From Welwitschia mirabilis (lineage: Eukaryota; Gnetophyta; Gnetopsida; Welwitschiales), in the NCBI GenBank assembly GCA_051453625.1, contig JBOZIK010000001.1, forward strand, positions 102,304,831 through 102,368,830: a DNA stretch of 64,000 nt. The letters run 5' to 3'. The notes under the pieces are model-generated. The model worked only from the letters and a program-made list of their open reading frames with translations. It was not told the DNA's origin and did not search any database. Positions 12,050 through 24,599 of the stretch are shown here, in pieces. Within the stretch, counting starts at the first letter, position 1. The number at the start of each line of letters is the position of its first letter. The translations under genes were made by a program, and so were the position numbers.

Positions 12050-14677
12050 AAAACTTTCTTTTTAGGAAGTCTTTTCTTACTTTTATGATTTACCTTATCC
12101 TTATTTTTTTGTTTTCTTTTGTTTTATTTATTTTTATCTCCTAAGGATATCTTTACTAATCGTCACTTCTTACTCTAGCCCTATTTTCTAGCTAATTTGT
12201 ATCCTAAGTGTAATTCAATGGACATCTAATTTTTAGTTACCCTCTAAAACAAGTTTAGAACATTGCCTTAAAAATAAAGCTATGTTGTCTCATATTAGTT
12301 TAATAAAAAAAATCTACATCAACATGTTTTCTCTAGTTCTAGAAGGAGGGCCTCAAACTAGCTATGCTAGCTCATTTCTATTACATACATTCTAATACAT
12401 GACTGTAACTAGAGATGTAGATAGTTAAAGAATCATAATCACATTTTCCCTTTTCCTTTATCATATCCTTTTTTAAAGATTCCTCTATAGAGACCTTTCC
12501 TTTTGACTTGCCACCATCTACAAGTAGCTACTCTTTTTTCTATGTATTTTTTTTCACTAGTCCTACTTATTACTCAACCAACCCACTGATGGCCAACGTA
12601 CCACACTCCTAGATTGGAAATATGTTTTTTAACTTTCTCATCCTTGATTATATACCTATATAGTATGATAAATTCTTTTGATACTAGATCCTGAACTCTT
12701 TCTTAACCCTAGAAGATTACATTGCTAGTTTTACTAGGGGGCTCTAATTTCTAGGAGTCAATCAAGAAGATGTTATTTACCAATATTTTATTCCCTACCT
12801 TAAAGGGAAAGCTTAATTCTAATATCTACATCTTCCCCCTAACTCTATTAGTTTAAGAAATGAGTTAACTCAAGCCTCCCTTCATCAGTTCAAAGGATAA
12901 ATAGATCTATAAACTTTGTATTAATAGTTCATAGCCATTTAGAAGAATCAAATGGAGATAGTAAGAGCATTTAATAACCACTTACAAATAATCTATGATG
13001 GCCTTCTTAAGCAATATAGGCCTTCTATTATCTAGGTCATGGTTGTATAGAAGAAAGAATGTGATAATATAACACATTTCATTTTATAACAAAGGCCTAA
13101 CAGGATCTAATGAATAAGACCATCTAACTAGAGAGACTCATACCATTCATCCCCTAAGGTCATCTAAATCCCACTCATCTAAACCTTATTTTCCTATAAT
13201 TATCTAATTTTTTATTCTTTCCTCTCACAAAACCCTTTAATCCTATCACCTCAAGAACTTTACCATCTTATTAACTTTATGCTCCTATGATGTCTATGTT
13301 GTATTCACCTTTTCTGCCTTCTTTACTTGCATCTAGTCTTCTATCCTCTTCTTTCTAAAATCCTCCTTCTTTACATCCTCCATTGAACCATATTCCTCAA
13401 CCTTAGAATATACATGACATTCAAACTAGGAATTCTATATCTTAAAGACTAGAGAAAAGACCAAATCACTTGGTTGCATGCTAAGAAATCTCACTTAAGA
13501 CATGAAGTAGCTAAAGGTCTCTTATAGGGAAAGCCAAGGAAATGATGAACAAAAAGCAAGGAAGTGATTTTATAATATATCATAGGAATCTAAGTAATAA
13601 TTCCTACAACTAGCAAAGAAAGACTCCAATATTACATCCATCCATTATTACTATCTATTCCAGTAGTAGTAAACCATCTAGATGAGAACTATTAGGACTA
13701 TCTCCACATGTAGAAGATCATTGAGATGTTTTATGACTTTGTAGCCCCTATAGTTCACCCTAAATGACATGTATTACTTTTATATCATAAATTATCTTAG
13801 GAAGGTCTACGTTACCTCTATCCCTAATAAAGTAAGAACAAGCCTGTTAACCTCAAGAAACATATGATAGCTTATCCAACATCTATTTGTTCCTCCATAA
13901 CAAATTTAATCCTTTTTAACTAGAATGCTTTAATAATCAATTATCACCATATAAGAACAAAAAGTAATAGCCTTTTTCCTTATCTTAAAAGTGATAGCTA
14001 AAGAAAGGAAGAAGATCACCCCATTATGTAATGTGGTAGAAGACCTTGATAAGTGCAAGGCTAACCTATCCATATTAGACATCCTATAGATGTGTAAATA
14101 TTATTATAATAGGCTTACATAAGCTTGTATATCTAGTAAAATGTAGAGAACAAAAGATTCACCTCCTAAGATTGATGTAGTAGACTTGAAAGTGAAGGCT
14201 ATCATCTTCATTACCAAGAAAAAGTTATCATCTTTCCTTATTAACTTGATTATGTTTGAAAAGAATGTTTAACTATCTTATTAACTTTAGAGCTTCTATT
14301 AACATAATTTCCTCTAAGGTAACTAAGAAAATATATTTAACTCTAGAGAAATGTAGTAAATTATTTATTGATCTTGATCATACCAATGTTAATGTCCAAA
14401 GAATTCTCAAGGATATCAAAGTATAGCTATCCTTACACCTTAGTGACATAAGTATTAGAGACTTTTATACCATTAACATTTTAATAATATATAGTATCCT
14501 CCTAAGTTGGAGTTTGGTAGATTTCCTTAATTATTACATATTTTTTGATTACTTAAAATGTGGCGATTCTATAAAGGAGTTTCTAATTATATACATATTG
14601 ATAGGGAGCCATAACTAAAGTATGATGTTACTACATATGATGGAGAGAAGAACAATCTAGATAATCCATTAAATACT
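12050..14677 (+). pseudogene. Tat-like Ty3/gypsy element, gag-protease part (left half)
   Basis: Heavily mutated plus-strand coding relics. Around 12940-13100 the text resembles a gypsy gag (AFNNHLQIIYDGLLKQYRP). Around 14260-14600 it follows a Tat-type protease: INFRASINIIS corresponds to the DGGSALNI active-site region, followed by a stretch matching the GRPWIH-type segment only loosely. The reading direction agrees with the RT remnant at 22900-24038. No LTR of this element was found; the boundary with the LTR ending at 12049 is taken as its visible start. Confidence 0.5.
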
Positions 14678-15901
14678 TGTTATGATGTGAATTTATATAA
14701 TCCTTAAATTATTAAGAAAATCTTGTAAATAATAAATGCTTGCATAAAACACACACTTACATAGATGATAATTAACCCAAATGTGATAATACATTAAGGG
14801 ACAAGGCTAGAAGTTAGATAATTGATTTTGAGGAAGCATTCTTGGTCTTTTTTTCTTTTAAATAAATAAAATAATAACAATGTAGAAATACAATATAAGA
14901 TGAATGCCTAATGTAATGCTTATAAATGAAATGCAATGGAAATACTCTAAATGTTAAATCTATTTGACTATCAATCTTTATGTTACTGAGATCAATCCTT
15001 AGATCAATTAAGAAAAACTATCACTTAATCTAACTAGCATTAATTATAAGATACATTATAGATAAATGTAACTACTAAATGATGGAAATGTAATATGAAA
15101 TAAAATGTAAGTATTAAACTAATAATATCAACATATTAAAGGTTTTTCTTATGACCTAGATTAATTGTGAAACTATCATAGAATCATAACCAACATAAAC
15201 CATGAGAGAAATGTACATAATAGAAATGAAATAATCTTTTTTATTAATCTCATATCAAGTATCTACATACAAAGCAATATCACCTTAATAGAGAATACAT
15301 AGCCTAATACCAAGGAAGACATCTCTTTGTAGGCAAGATAAACCTCTTGGCCTTCAATCTATTGTCATAAAACTTTTTAGTATGAAAGATAGTAAATGGG
15401 ATTGAGGGCAAGGGGGTATTTATAGTTTTACATGGAAAATTATAGGAAAAAATCTTGTAAAAATGAAATCATAACAGCCTACATGAGGTACAACAATTCA
15501 TTACAAAGATAATTCATTTCTCGTATAAAATAATTGTCATCCTGCCTATCGTCTAGATGACTATATCAATAACACCCCATAATAAAATATGACTCATTAA
15601 TTTTCAATCCTGTAACCTTAGTCCATGTTAACATTATTATCATCTTGACTATTTTGAAGTCAACAAAGGAATGATAGGCTTCCTACACTATTTAGCTAAG
15701 ATAAATTAGCCTCCTAGATCATTAGTCTTCTCCTTAAAATGCTAAGTGTCAATCTGTCTAAAATGACTTCAAATACAACATGACTTGCAAGATCATCAAA
15801 TCAATTCTCCATAATGATTCAAATTCTAACTAAAATTATCTAAATGTCTTGAAAAAGTACTCAAAATATCCCATCAAATATATATAATTTGGATCGCAAC
15901 A
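14678..15901 (-). repeat. 3' LTR of the pol-less element
   Basis: 1,224 bp, begins TGTTATGATG on the + strand and ends at ...GGATCGCAACA. It aligns with the LTR at 20614-21896 throughout, for example gaaactatcatagaatcataacc near 15170 and 21140. Just right of it, the minus strand reads gataaggctaa followed by ggttggtta, like the flank of the LTR ending at 28141, as expected next to a 3' LTR. Confidence 0.8.
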
Positions 15902-18900
15902 TAACCAACCATTTAGCCTTATCAGTTCTTAATAAAGTGAGTGCTAAGCTATAAATTATGAATTAAATTAATGAATATAAATAGTAACTAGAAAAACATA
16001 AATTAAGTTTAGAAATCTTTGTGATGTAGAATCAAATATAAATCTATTCAATTAACACAGTACCTTTATAGGATGTGTAGTAGATCTATTATCCTAAGTG
16101 TTATTTGGATGACTATGGGGATAACAAGATCAAAAAATTAGAATGAAAAATCAAATGCCTATGATCTTGATCATTAGAAAAAATAGAGTACTACAATCTC
16201 CATTAGGCACTCACTTAAAAAATTTATTACATTGTAAAATAAAAATTAAATATCATACACAAAAGGCATCATAAGATATAACAATAATAACTTAGAGAAA
16301 TGAGAATGTACATGTATAATCAAAATAGTAATAAGTCAGAATGATGTATATAATTTACAAGGAGTAAATACAAAAAAATAATCATAAAATTACTTCCATC
16401 ATGGTGCATAAGAGCTCATAGGTAAAAGTAAATAAGGAGAACACTCTTCTGCATCTACGAAGTATGTACTAAGAGCCTACTATTTAGTGTATGTATTACT
16501 AAATAATTACCATAATTCATACCACATAAATAATATGAAATCATAACAAGACTAAAACATCTCATACATGTATCATAAAAGCTAAAAAATAATCTCTCAT
16601 AATAATTATTTAAAATTCTTTCTTAAAAATATCTCAAGAATATGTCTTATCCCACACTTATGAAATAATATGTCTCGTATTGCATTAACATAAGAAGAAA
16701 AATATAAAAGATTATTTTATGTATCATCCACCTGTGTCATCCAGACAATTAGGTAAATGATAAGTTTCAATGGAATATTGGCAAAAAATAAAGTCTAGGT
16801 AAGGTAAGACAGTGAATGATAGTAATAGTGAGGCCTCAAAAAGTCATCATGAAGTTTGAAAAATAGATAAAAGATAAGAATCATCATCATGAAAAAAGAG
16901 TTAAAACTTCAAAGAACTCAAGTTAAGAGAAAAGGATCTCATGATAAGGAAATAATAATGGATTAAAATGAAAAGAAGCAATGCCAAAAAAAAAATACTC
17001 ATATGTGGTTGAACTCAAAAAAGATGCTAAAGGAACATATTAGATAAATGGCATTATGAGCTAAAGAAACATCACCTGCAAAGTGCTAAAAGAAAGTTAA
17101 CCTCTATAGATAAATACTATAAGCAAAAACAAAAAGAGAATAAGAAAACTACTAAATGATCAATTTCTAAATATTGTAATCAAAATATATGGAAATAACT
17201 TTAAAATACCAAGTAAAATAATTGAGGAAAACAAAATAAAAATGGATAGATAGAAATATGAAGTAGATTGTATGCTTACTCTAAATGCTAACCTAGTAAA
17301 GTCACATGGAATAAATCATAAAACCACATAATTAATGATGCATAATTTGATATAAAAAACTCCATAAAGTACCACTTAAATAGGTAGTGATTATGACAAT
17401 GTCAAGTATATATAATGTTTTCAATTAATAAATGATAACATCAAAAGCTACTAAGAAATGAAATTACCTACTTACACACTAAAACACACTGAAATCATAA
17501 AAAATAAAATAATCATGTGGGAGACCTATATGCATAATGAGTCTAAGAAATAAGTAATAATACTAGGGACATTACTAATTTCATAGCCTCTAAGTGGTAA
17601 TTATTTTCATGATGTGGGGAGTAAAACCACATCAAAGGAGTAAGGACTCATAAAGCATGGTAAAATGACCCTCTAGTAGAGTTTCCATATCTATCAACAC
17701 TATCAAAGATTCCTCTTAGAAAATTTACCCCAGTGTATTAGGACATCATGGTGACCATTTTTTTAGCTCAAATATAAAAGATCATGATCATTATTTATTT
17801 TGTTTATTCTCCTCTTTTTTTCTTTTTTTAAATTGAAATAAATCCCACATGATCAAGTACTTTTAAGGAGAAGTGTGAAGTAATAAGATGAGAAACAAAG
17901 GAATAAATACTTAAAAAACTAAATACTCATAGCATTAATAGAAAATACAATAACCAAGGCATCATCCTTCAAAATGAAGCACATAGATATACGAATTTCT
18001 TACGATTAGGTGAATTTAATCATACCACTTTGAAATAATCAAGTAAAATATTACTAGTTATGATAGCTTTATAAAGTAATACATAAGTTAAGTAAAAGAT
18101 ATTTAAATGATATCATAATATCTACCAAGTAATTGACTAAGGAATAATTCAGATAACAGTAGAAGGAAAGTCATCATCATTAAGAGGGACTTCAAAAAAA
18201 GTGCTTCTATCATGTTCAAGGTTTAATCAATAGGTGATTCATTGATTTTTAAAATTTGTTTATTAACTTTTAAATTTCCTTAGTGTTTGAATCAAAGATT
18301 TTAACTCAACCAGTAGAATTAATGATTTCTAAAATATTAGGGCCTAATCATTTAGAGGCTAACTTGTTATGTAAAAGATGCACTCAAGTATTATACATTT
18401 ATTGGAAAAATAAGGACCAAACCAAATATTGACTAAAATCAATTGAAAACAAAGTAATAAAACCTTGATAGCACAAATTTTTGAATCTAAATAAAAGACA
18501 AAAAAGTGATAAATTTCATTGATAAATAATTTGTTATTGAATTGACATAAATCATGAGTATTATTACATAGTTCATTTAAGGTACTACTTAAAAAATAAA
18601 TCCAAGAAGTTTTTGAAGAGTTTTTATAATTTTTAATAAGATGAAAAAGATCCTTGAAATTTAATTCTAATAATAGATTATTATTAAGAAGATAAGTTTT
18701 ACTCTAATTTAAAATTTGAAGATATCCCAAGTCATACTTTTGAAAAGAATAATCATTAAAGGCATAAGGTAAAGTGAACATGGAGGGAGAGGGAAGAATG
18801 TTTCTTTGAGTATTACATAGAATTTTAAGAGGAAGAGATTAAGAGATATTAGAAATAAACTTATCAAAATTATGGATTTCTTTTAAAGACTTAAAACGAA

Positions 18901-20590
18901 ATATGGCTTTAAGAATCACATGAATGTTCAAAAGGAAGAGATGGATAAATGTTACCATTATCAAGATCACAAGGTAATATGGAAGTTGAATTAGAAGAAA
19001 GGATGTTATTTGGAGTTTAAATGAATGCACAAGTAAAAGGGATGGAGAAACATGAGTAGAATCTTTAAGCTAATCTATTGCATTAGAATGAAAAAGTCTC
19101 TCCTCTATTAAGTTTGACTAAATATCTATGGATTCTTCATTATGTTTATTTTCTTCATTATTGTCTTAATCATTAGTTTGTTAAATTACTTCTTTACTTT
19201 ATTTATCATTATATTTGACTATATCTTCATTCTATTGATTCATCAAAGGATCATAAAGAAAAATGTGATCATTATCTTTATCATGGGTTGAAGAATCTTC
19301 ATTTTCTTTATGAAATGATTCCTCTATTAGTAGTAAGTGGATATAAGGGTATTATTTAATACCTTAATATCATCATTTGATAAATAATCATCATCATCCT
19401 TATTGTTGAATAATTAAGTTGAATCATCATTGTCCTCATTTTGGCCACCTCCTAATGAGTGGGATGTTGTAATTTGATCAAAAATATCATTTTCTATTTT
19501 AAATCAAGAATATTTTCCACCTATTCTTAATTTCTTCTCATTTTCTCAAGGAAAAATATAGTAGAAAGAGTAGGATAGGTTTGAGAATGTTATGCTGCAA
19601 ATGAATCTTGAGATAGTTGATTTTTTAACATAGTTTAGTGAAGAATCCCAATCATATTTTATAAATTTTTATTGGTATTTTCTTGCATCTTATTCCTTTT
19701 TTAGATTGAATCATGAAGTTTTTCTTCTTCTTTTTCATTTTAATTCATGCAAGACGGATCTTATAGTAATGATTATAGGATGCTTTTCTAAATGAGTTTG
19801 AATCCTTAAAATGTTAAAATGTTCATTGTCATTTCTACATAAATCCTGAAAAGAAGAGGGATAAAAATAAGAAGGTTGAAAAGAGGAAGGAACCTAATTC
19901 CTAATCTCAACATCATTTGATGTTGTCTAGCCTCTTTTTATAAAATTTTCTTAAAGTGAGATTTTATCATTTTCCTCAAAAGTTCTAAAGTTTCTCTTCC
20001 TTTCAGAAAAAATTTCTCAAAGGATCTTTTTATTACTAATAATAGAAATAGATGAGAATAATGGATAAATAGGAATTAACTAATATGGTAATCAAGATAA
20101 GTGTAGGTACATATTAAGCATTGCTTTTTCTGATATTTGATATTTTTTACCAAAATTGTTTGAATTCTTAACATTAAAAAATGTATAATAGCTATCATCT
20201 CATCAGTCGTCTAGATGATATGATAGATAACCAATAGATATATTTTGTAGAAAATAGTAAAATAGAACTATAGAAAGGAAAATAAAAATAGAAATACTGA
20301 TAATAATTTACTTAGTTATATGGATGATAAAAGGGATGATGTAGACTTATTATGCTACTAAAAAATAAAAAACCTTATTGTGGGGGAAAAACACTAATTG
20401 CAAACATTATTTACAATGTCATCTAGATAATAAAGAGGATAACAGGGATTATTAATACTAGTTAAATGAAAATTATAGAAAATAAACCTATAGAATCTAC
20501 AATAGAAATATAGCACTATTTAAATAAATAACTCAAGTTGAAATCCAAGATACTTATCTATAGATTGATAATTATTTAGCTACTTATGGT
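15902..20590 (-). other. Interior of the pol-less element, with an acidic ORF relic
   Basis: About 4.7 kb with no recognised retroviral-type domain. On the minus strand, between about 20050 and 18800, overlapping open runs encode Asp/Asn/Glu/Ser-rich text such as NEDNDDST, NNKDDDDYLSNDDIKVL and HDKDNDHIFLYDPLMNQ. The only open frame of note here is 18839-19030 (HSFKLQITSFLLIQ). I do not recognise the protein; it may be an unusual gag or an accessory ORF. The rest (15902-18200) is AT-rich without visible coding signal. Confidence 0.4.
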
Positions 20591-20610
20591 CTTTATTGAT
20601 AATGATGCTA
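20591..20610 (-). promoter_or_regulatory. Primer-binding site, tRNA-Asp type (pol-less element)
   Basis: On the minus strand it reads TAGCATCATTATCAATAAAG, ten changes from the tRNA-Asp site, nine of them C-to-T or G-to-A. It lies three bases from the LTR starting at 20614, so it is recognisable mainly by position and by comparison with the sites at 10787 and 26905. Confidence 0.7.
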
Positions 20611-20613
20611 AAA

Positions 20614-21896
20614 TATTATGATGTAAATTTATGTAATTTTTAAGTCCTTAAGAAAATCTTGTAAATCACAAATGAGTGCATTTTTTTAAGTCCTTAAGAA
20701 AATATTGTAAATAACAAATGATTATATAAAATACACACTAGTATAAATGAGAGTTAACTCAAATATCATAATCCATTGAAGGAACTAGGATAAAAGTTAG
20801 AGATTTTGTTTTGATAAAGTATTTTTGGCCTTTTTTCTTTTAAGAAAATACAATAAGAGTAATGAAAAATTACAATATGATATGAATGATTAATGTAATG
20901 CTTATAAATGAAATACAACAAAATACTCTAGGTAAATCTATTTGACTATAAATCTTTTTTCACCAAGATTAGTCTTAGAACAATTTGAAAAAACTATTAC
21001 TTAATCCAAACCAATATAAGTTAGATCAAGCATAATATAGATAAATGAAACACTAAATGATGGAAATGAAATATGAAATAAAATCCAAGTATTAAACTAA
21101 GAATATCAACCTATCAAAGGTTTCCCTTATGACCTAGATCAACTATGAAACTATCACAGAATCATAACCAACATAAATCATAAGGGAGATGTACATAATA
21201 GAAATGAAGAAATATTTTTATTAATCTTAAAATAAACATCCACTTACAAAGTTGTAGCACTTAAATGGAGGATATACAACCCAACACTAAGGAGGACTTT
21301 TCTCTACAGCTATGATGGACTCTTTATCCTTTGATCTCTTGTCATAAGACTTTTTAATATAAAAGATGATAAATGGAAGTGAGGGCAAGAAGACATTTAT
21401 AGTTTTACATAGAAAATTTTAGAAACAAAACCATAATAGTCAGAAATAAAACCTTAATTTCCCACATGAGGTACATGACCTCATTATAAATATAATTTAT
21501 TTGTCATATAAAATAATTATCATCCTACTTATCATCTAGATAAATCTAGGGATGGCACCAAATAATAAAAGATGATTCATCAGTTTCTAGCCTTATAGCC
21601 TCGGTCCATGTCAACATCACTATCATCTTAACTATTGTGAAAATGATAAAGGGAATGATAATCTTCTTGAGCTATCCAGTTAAGATAAATCATCCTCCTA
21701 GATCATTAGTATTATTCTCAAAATGATAAGTATTAGAATTTGTCTAAAATACATTTAAATACATTAAGAATTACATATTTTCATGATCATCCCATTAACT
21801 CTTCATAATCATTAAAATTACATATAAACCTATCTAAGTATCTTACAAAACTATTCAAAATACCCCATCAAATATGTATAATTTGACATTGCAATA
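20614..21896 (-). repeat. 5' LTR of the pol-less element
   Basis: 1,283 bp, about 60 longer than its partner because of a local tandem duplication at about 20638-20725 (ttaagtccttaagaaaat... twice). Landmarks shared with the other LTRs include aggatatacaacccaacactaagg near 21270. The outer end reads ...TTTGACATTGCAATA, matching ...TTTGGATCGCAACA of the 3' LTR. Confidence 0.8.
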
Positions 21897-24038
21897 AGAG
21901 TCTAGCCTTAGTACCTATCTCTATGACATCCAAGGAGTAAAACCAAATTCTAATGCTAATCTTAATTCCTTATCTCTTTCATTAAAAAAATACCTAATGT
22001 ATATTCTTTGATGAATTTATCAATGCATAAGAAAAATTAATAAGCATAATCATTGAGATCCTAGCAAGACACCACACTTAGAAGAATTTCAAAGTTAAGT
22101 TCCTAGTATCAAGAAATACTACTAGTTATGAGGCCCTCATTTACTCCTTGAAATAAGTGCTCATAAAAAAGATAAAGAAAGTTTAAATTTTAAAATATTA
22201 TACAGTTATAATTCACAAGGTTAAAGGTGAATATCAAATGCATAACCCCATGCTAAAGATGTATAAGGAAAGAGTTCTCAATCTCCTAGATCAATTTAAT
22301 AAGTAATATCTTATTCAAATGCCATAAGGAAAGAACTTACTAGTAGATAAGGTATTATCCTCAATTACAAGAGGAATTCCATTCAATAACCTTGTAGTTG
22401 AAGCATTTTAGATTCACAATTTCATGGAAAAGTTAGTCTCAAATAATATCATAGAACTTTAAGTATTTAAAGAAGGTAAGTAAATCTTAAGATTCATCCA
22501 TAACTGATATGAATTAGAGAAGTAGACATTAGATGAGGAGGAAAACTTAGATAAGGATGAACATTTCATTAAGGATAGTGTGCCACAACGTTAGAGTAAT
22601 ATGATTATTATAAGCTTCATTCAACTAGAGAGGTTTTTAAAATCAGAGCTATAGGTTCATTTTCCTTATTGNNNNNNNNNNNNNNNNNNNNNNNTTATAC
22701 AAATGAATAAGTAGAAGATATCAACAAAAGTTTCTCATAAGAATTAAAGACCATTAAGATTAAAAGAGCGTATGTCACTTAGGAAAGGCAAGCCATCCTA
22801 TTACTCTTCCTAGAGTTTTAAGATGTGTTTACTTAGTCATATGAAGATTTAAGGGTCTTTAATCCATAGATACTCATTCATACCATCCCTTTTAAAAAAA
22901 GTACTAATCCATTTAGATAGAGATAGAGAGGGTAAACCTAGTACTAGAGCTACTAGTCTAAAAGAAATTTAATAAGATCCTCCATGTAGGTATCATATAC
23001 TCTATTAGCCATACCACTTAAGTATACAATCTTATTTTAATGAAGAAAAAGAGTTAAAAGATTCATTTACACATAGAGTTCCATAGTTTAAATAGAACTT
23101 CTATTAAAGACAAATCTTTACTTCAACCATTGATGAAATACTAGAGAAGTTATTAAGTGTAAAAATGTTTTTCTTTTTTGATGGATTTTTAAGTTATAAT
23201 TAGATTTAGGTATCCATTCAAATCTAGATCAAAATAGCTTTCTCCATAAAATGAGGCATCTATGCCTATAAAAAAATGTCCTTATCTTAATCAACACTAG
23301 AGCTATCTTTCAAAGATCTATAAAGCACATGTTCATAGGGTTTATTAGAAAATGTATATTCATCATCCTAGATGATATTATAGTATACTCAAATAAGTAA
23401 GATAATTATGTGCAAGACTTTCAAAATATTTTTTCACATTTTAAGTAGCTTCACATCTTTTTCAACCCTAAGAAAAGAATCATTTCTCTCATCTTAGGTA
23501 AGATTCTCATACATATCATCTTAGATAAAGACATTGAAGTAAATCTAAAATTCATATAGGATGTCTAAAGGAGACTTATCCTAGGATTCATTAAAGATCT
23601 CTAATCCTTCTTAGGGAGTGTTCACTTCATGTGACACTTTATCTTAGGCTTGTCAAAGATAGTAGACCTCCTTTATGCCATTATTAAAAAAAGACAATAC
23701 ATTTGTATAGATCCTAGAAAATAGAAAGAAATTTGAATTAATTAATAAGGAAATAGCATCTTCTTAAGGTTAGTAAACCCTCAAATGAGTTCTCCATTTA
23801 TTCTTATGCTTTAAAGGCTATAGTTGTAGTAGTGCTCACCTAATAGATACAAGATCTAGAAGGTAGACATGAATGACATCCAATTTTATTTATGAGTGAA
23901 TCATTTTAAGATCTTAACCTATGCTATCACTACTTAGAGAAATAGGTTTTCACTCTCACCAAGGCATTAAAAATGTTTAGAAACTATATCTTAGGAGAAA
24001 AGATCTAGGGAATAGATACTAAACTTGCAATAAAGGCT
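21897..24038 (+). pseudogene. Tat-like Ty3/gypsy element, RT and RNase H part (right half)
   Basis: Plus-strand RT relic. Near 22970-23050 the text resembles the start of the RT core (KLLHVG, YSISH). Near 23180 it reads FFDGFLSYN, the first RT catalytic block. Near 23350 it reads IILDDIIVYSN, the xxDD catalytic block, then FNPKKRI and a stretch like LGHIVS near 23440-23520. RNase H follows near 23930 (LTKALKMFRNYILGEKI). Many in-frame stops. Integrase and 3' LTR are missing at the contig gap starting 24039. The same direction and type as the gag-protease part at 12050-14677 suggest the two were one element before the 14678-21896 insertion. Confidence 0.7.
22672..22694. other. Assembly gap, 23 N
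   Basis: Unresolved bases inside the Tat-like RT region; the odd length suggests an estimated gap. Confidence 0.95.
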
Positions 24039-24138
24039 NNNNNNNNNNNNNNNNNNNNNNNNNNNNNNNNNNNNNNNNNNNNNNNNNNNNNNNNNNNNNN
24101 NNNNNNNNNNNNNNNNNNNNNNNNNNNNNNNNNNNNNN
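24039..24138. other. Assembly gap, 100 N
   Basis: Exactly 100 N, the usual placeholder for a gap of unknown size. It separates a + strand RT relic from a - strand protease relic, so an element boundary is hidden here. Confidence 0.95.
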
Positions 24139-24420
24139 ACCTTCATTATGCTTAATTTCAATCACAACCACATCTATTGGATAGAAGGGCTTCCTCAATT
24201 TGGATTACTAAATCTTTTATTACTCTTAAAGATTTCTTCACTGATGTGTCTCCTAATTCTAAGGTAATACATATAGGATCAATTCTACTTTTCAAATCAA
24301 GTCATTGATAAATGTGTAAAGGCATAATGTTAACATTCACTCCTATATCGATTAAGATCTTCTTAATTCTTTTATTTCCTTCTAAAGTGATACTAATTGT
24401 TGTTGCCCTTAGATCCTTAA
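24139..24420 (-). pseudogene. Ty3/gypsy element D: aspartic protease remnant
   Basis: Minus-strand text includes ILIDIGVNVNIMPLHIYQ, an aspartic-protease active-site region with D-I-G in place of D-T/S-G, followed by DPICITLELGDTSVK and a piece like the DVLVQV tail. It is the counterpart of 7964-8290 in element A and lies next to gag in the same order. Confidence 0.75.
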
Positions 24421-24599
24421 ATTTTGGAAATTTTTGCAAAACTAAGTTGGTTATAGATTGAGCTAAGAAGACTTTACTAGGTATGATTTGTTTTTATTTC
24501 CTCTTAATTAGGTCTTTCCAAAACTTAGAATATTTAGGATTTTCTAGCAAGAGTTTCCAAAATGATAAATTTATATTCACATCTTGCATTAAGGCTTTA

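Larger units (their letters stand above)
14678..21896 (-). mobile_element. Pol-less LTR element (LARD-like) inserted in the Tat-like element
   Basis: Two LTRs of the gypsy A family bound a 4.7-kb interior: 3' LTR at 14678-15901 and 5' LTR at 20614-21896. A tRNA-Asp primer site sits at 20591-20610, and a polypurine-tract-like stretch flanks 15902. The interior shows no RT, integrase or protease that I can find, only an acidic ORF relic (about 18800-20050). This suits a large retrotransposon derivative moved by enzymes of a relative. The candidate target duplication (atact left, agagt right) matches at only 3 of 5 bases. Total length about 7.2 kb. Confidence 0.7.

Noticed and set aside
21897-21930. 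Polypurine-side flank next to the LTR ending 21896
   Set aside because: An 8-base match (tagcctta) to the 3' LTR flanks suggested that this LTR is also shared, but the DNA to its right reads as plus-strand gypsy RT, so chance similarity is more likely.
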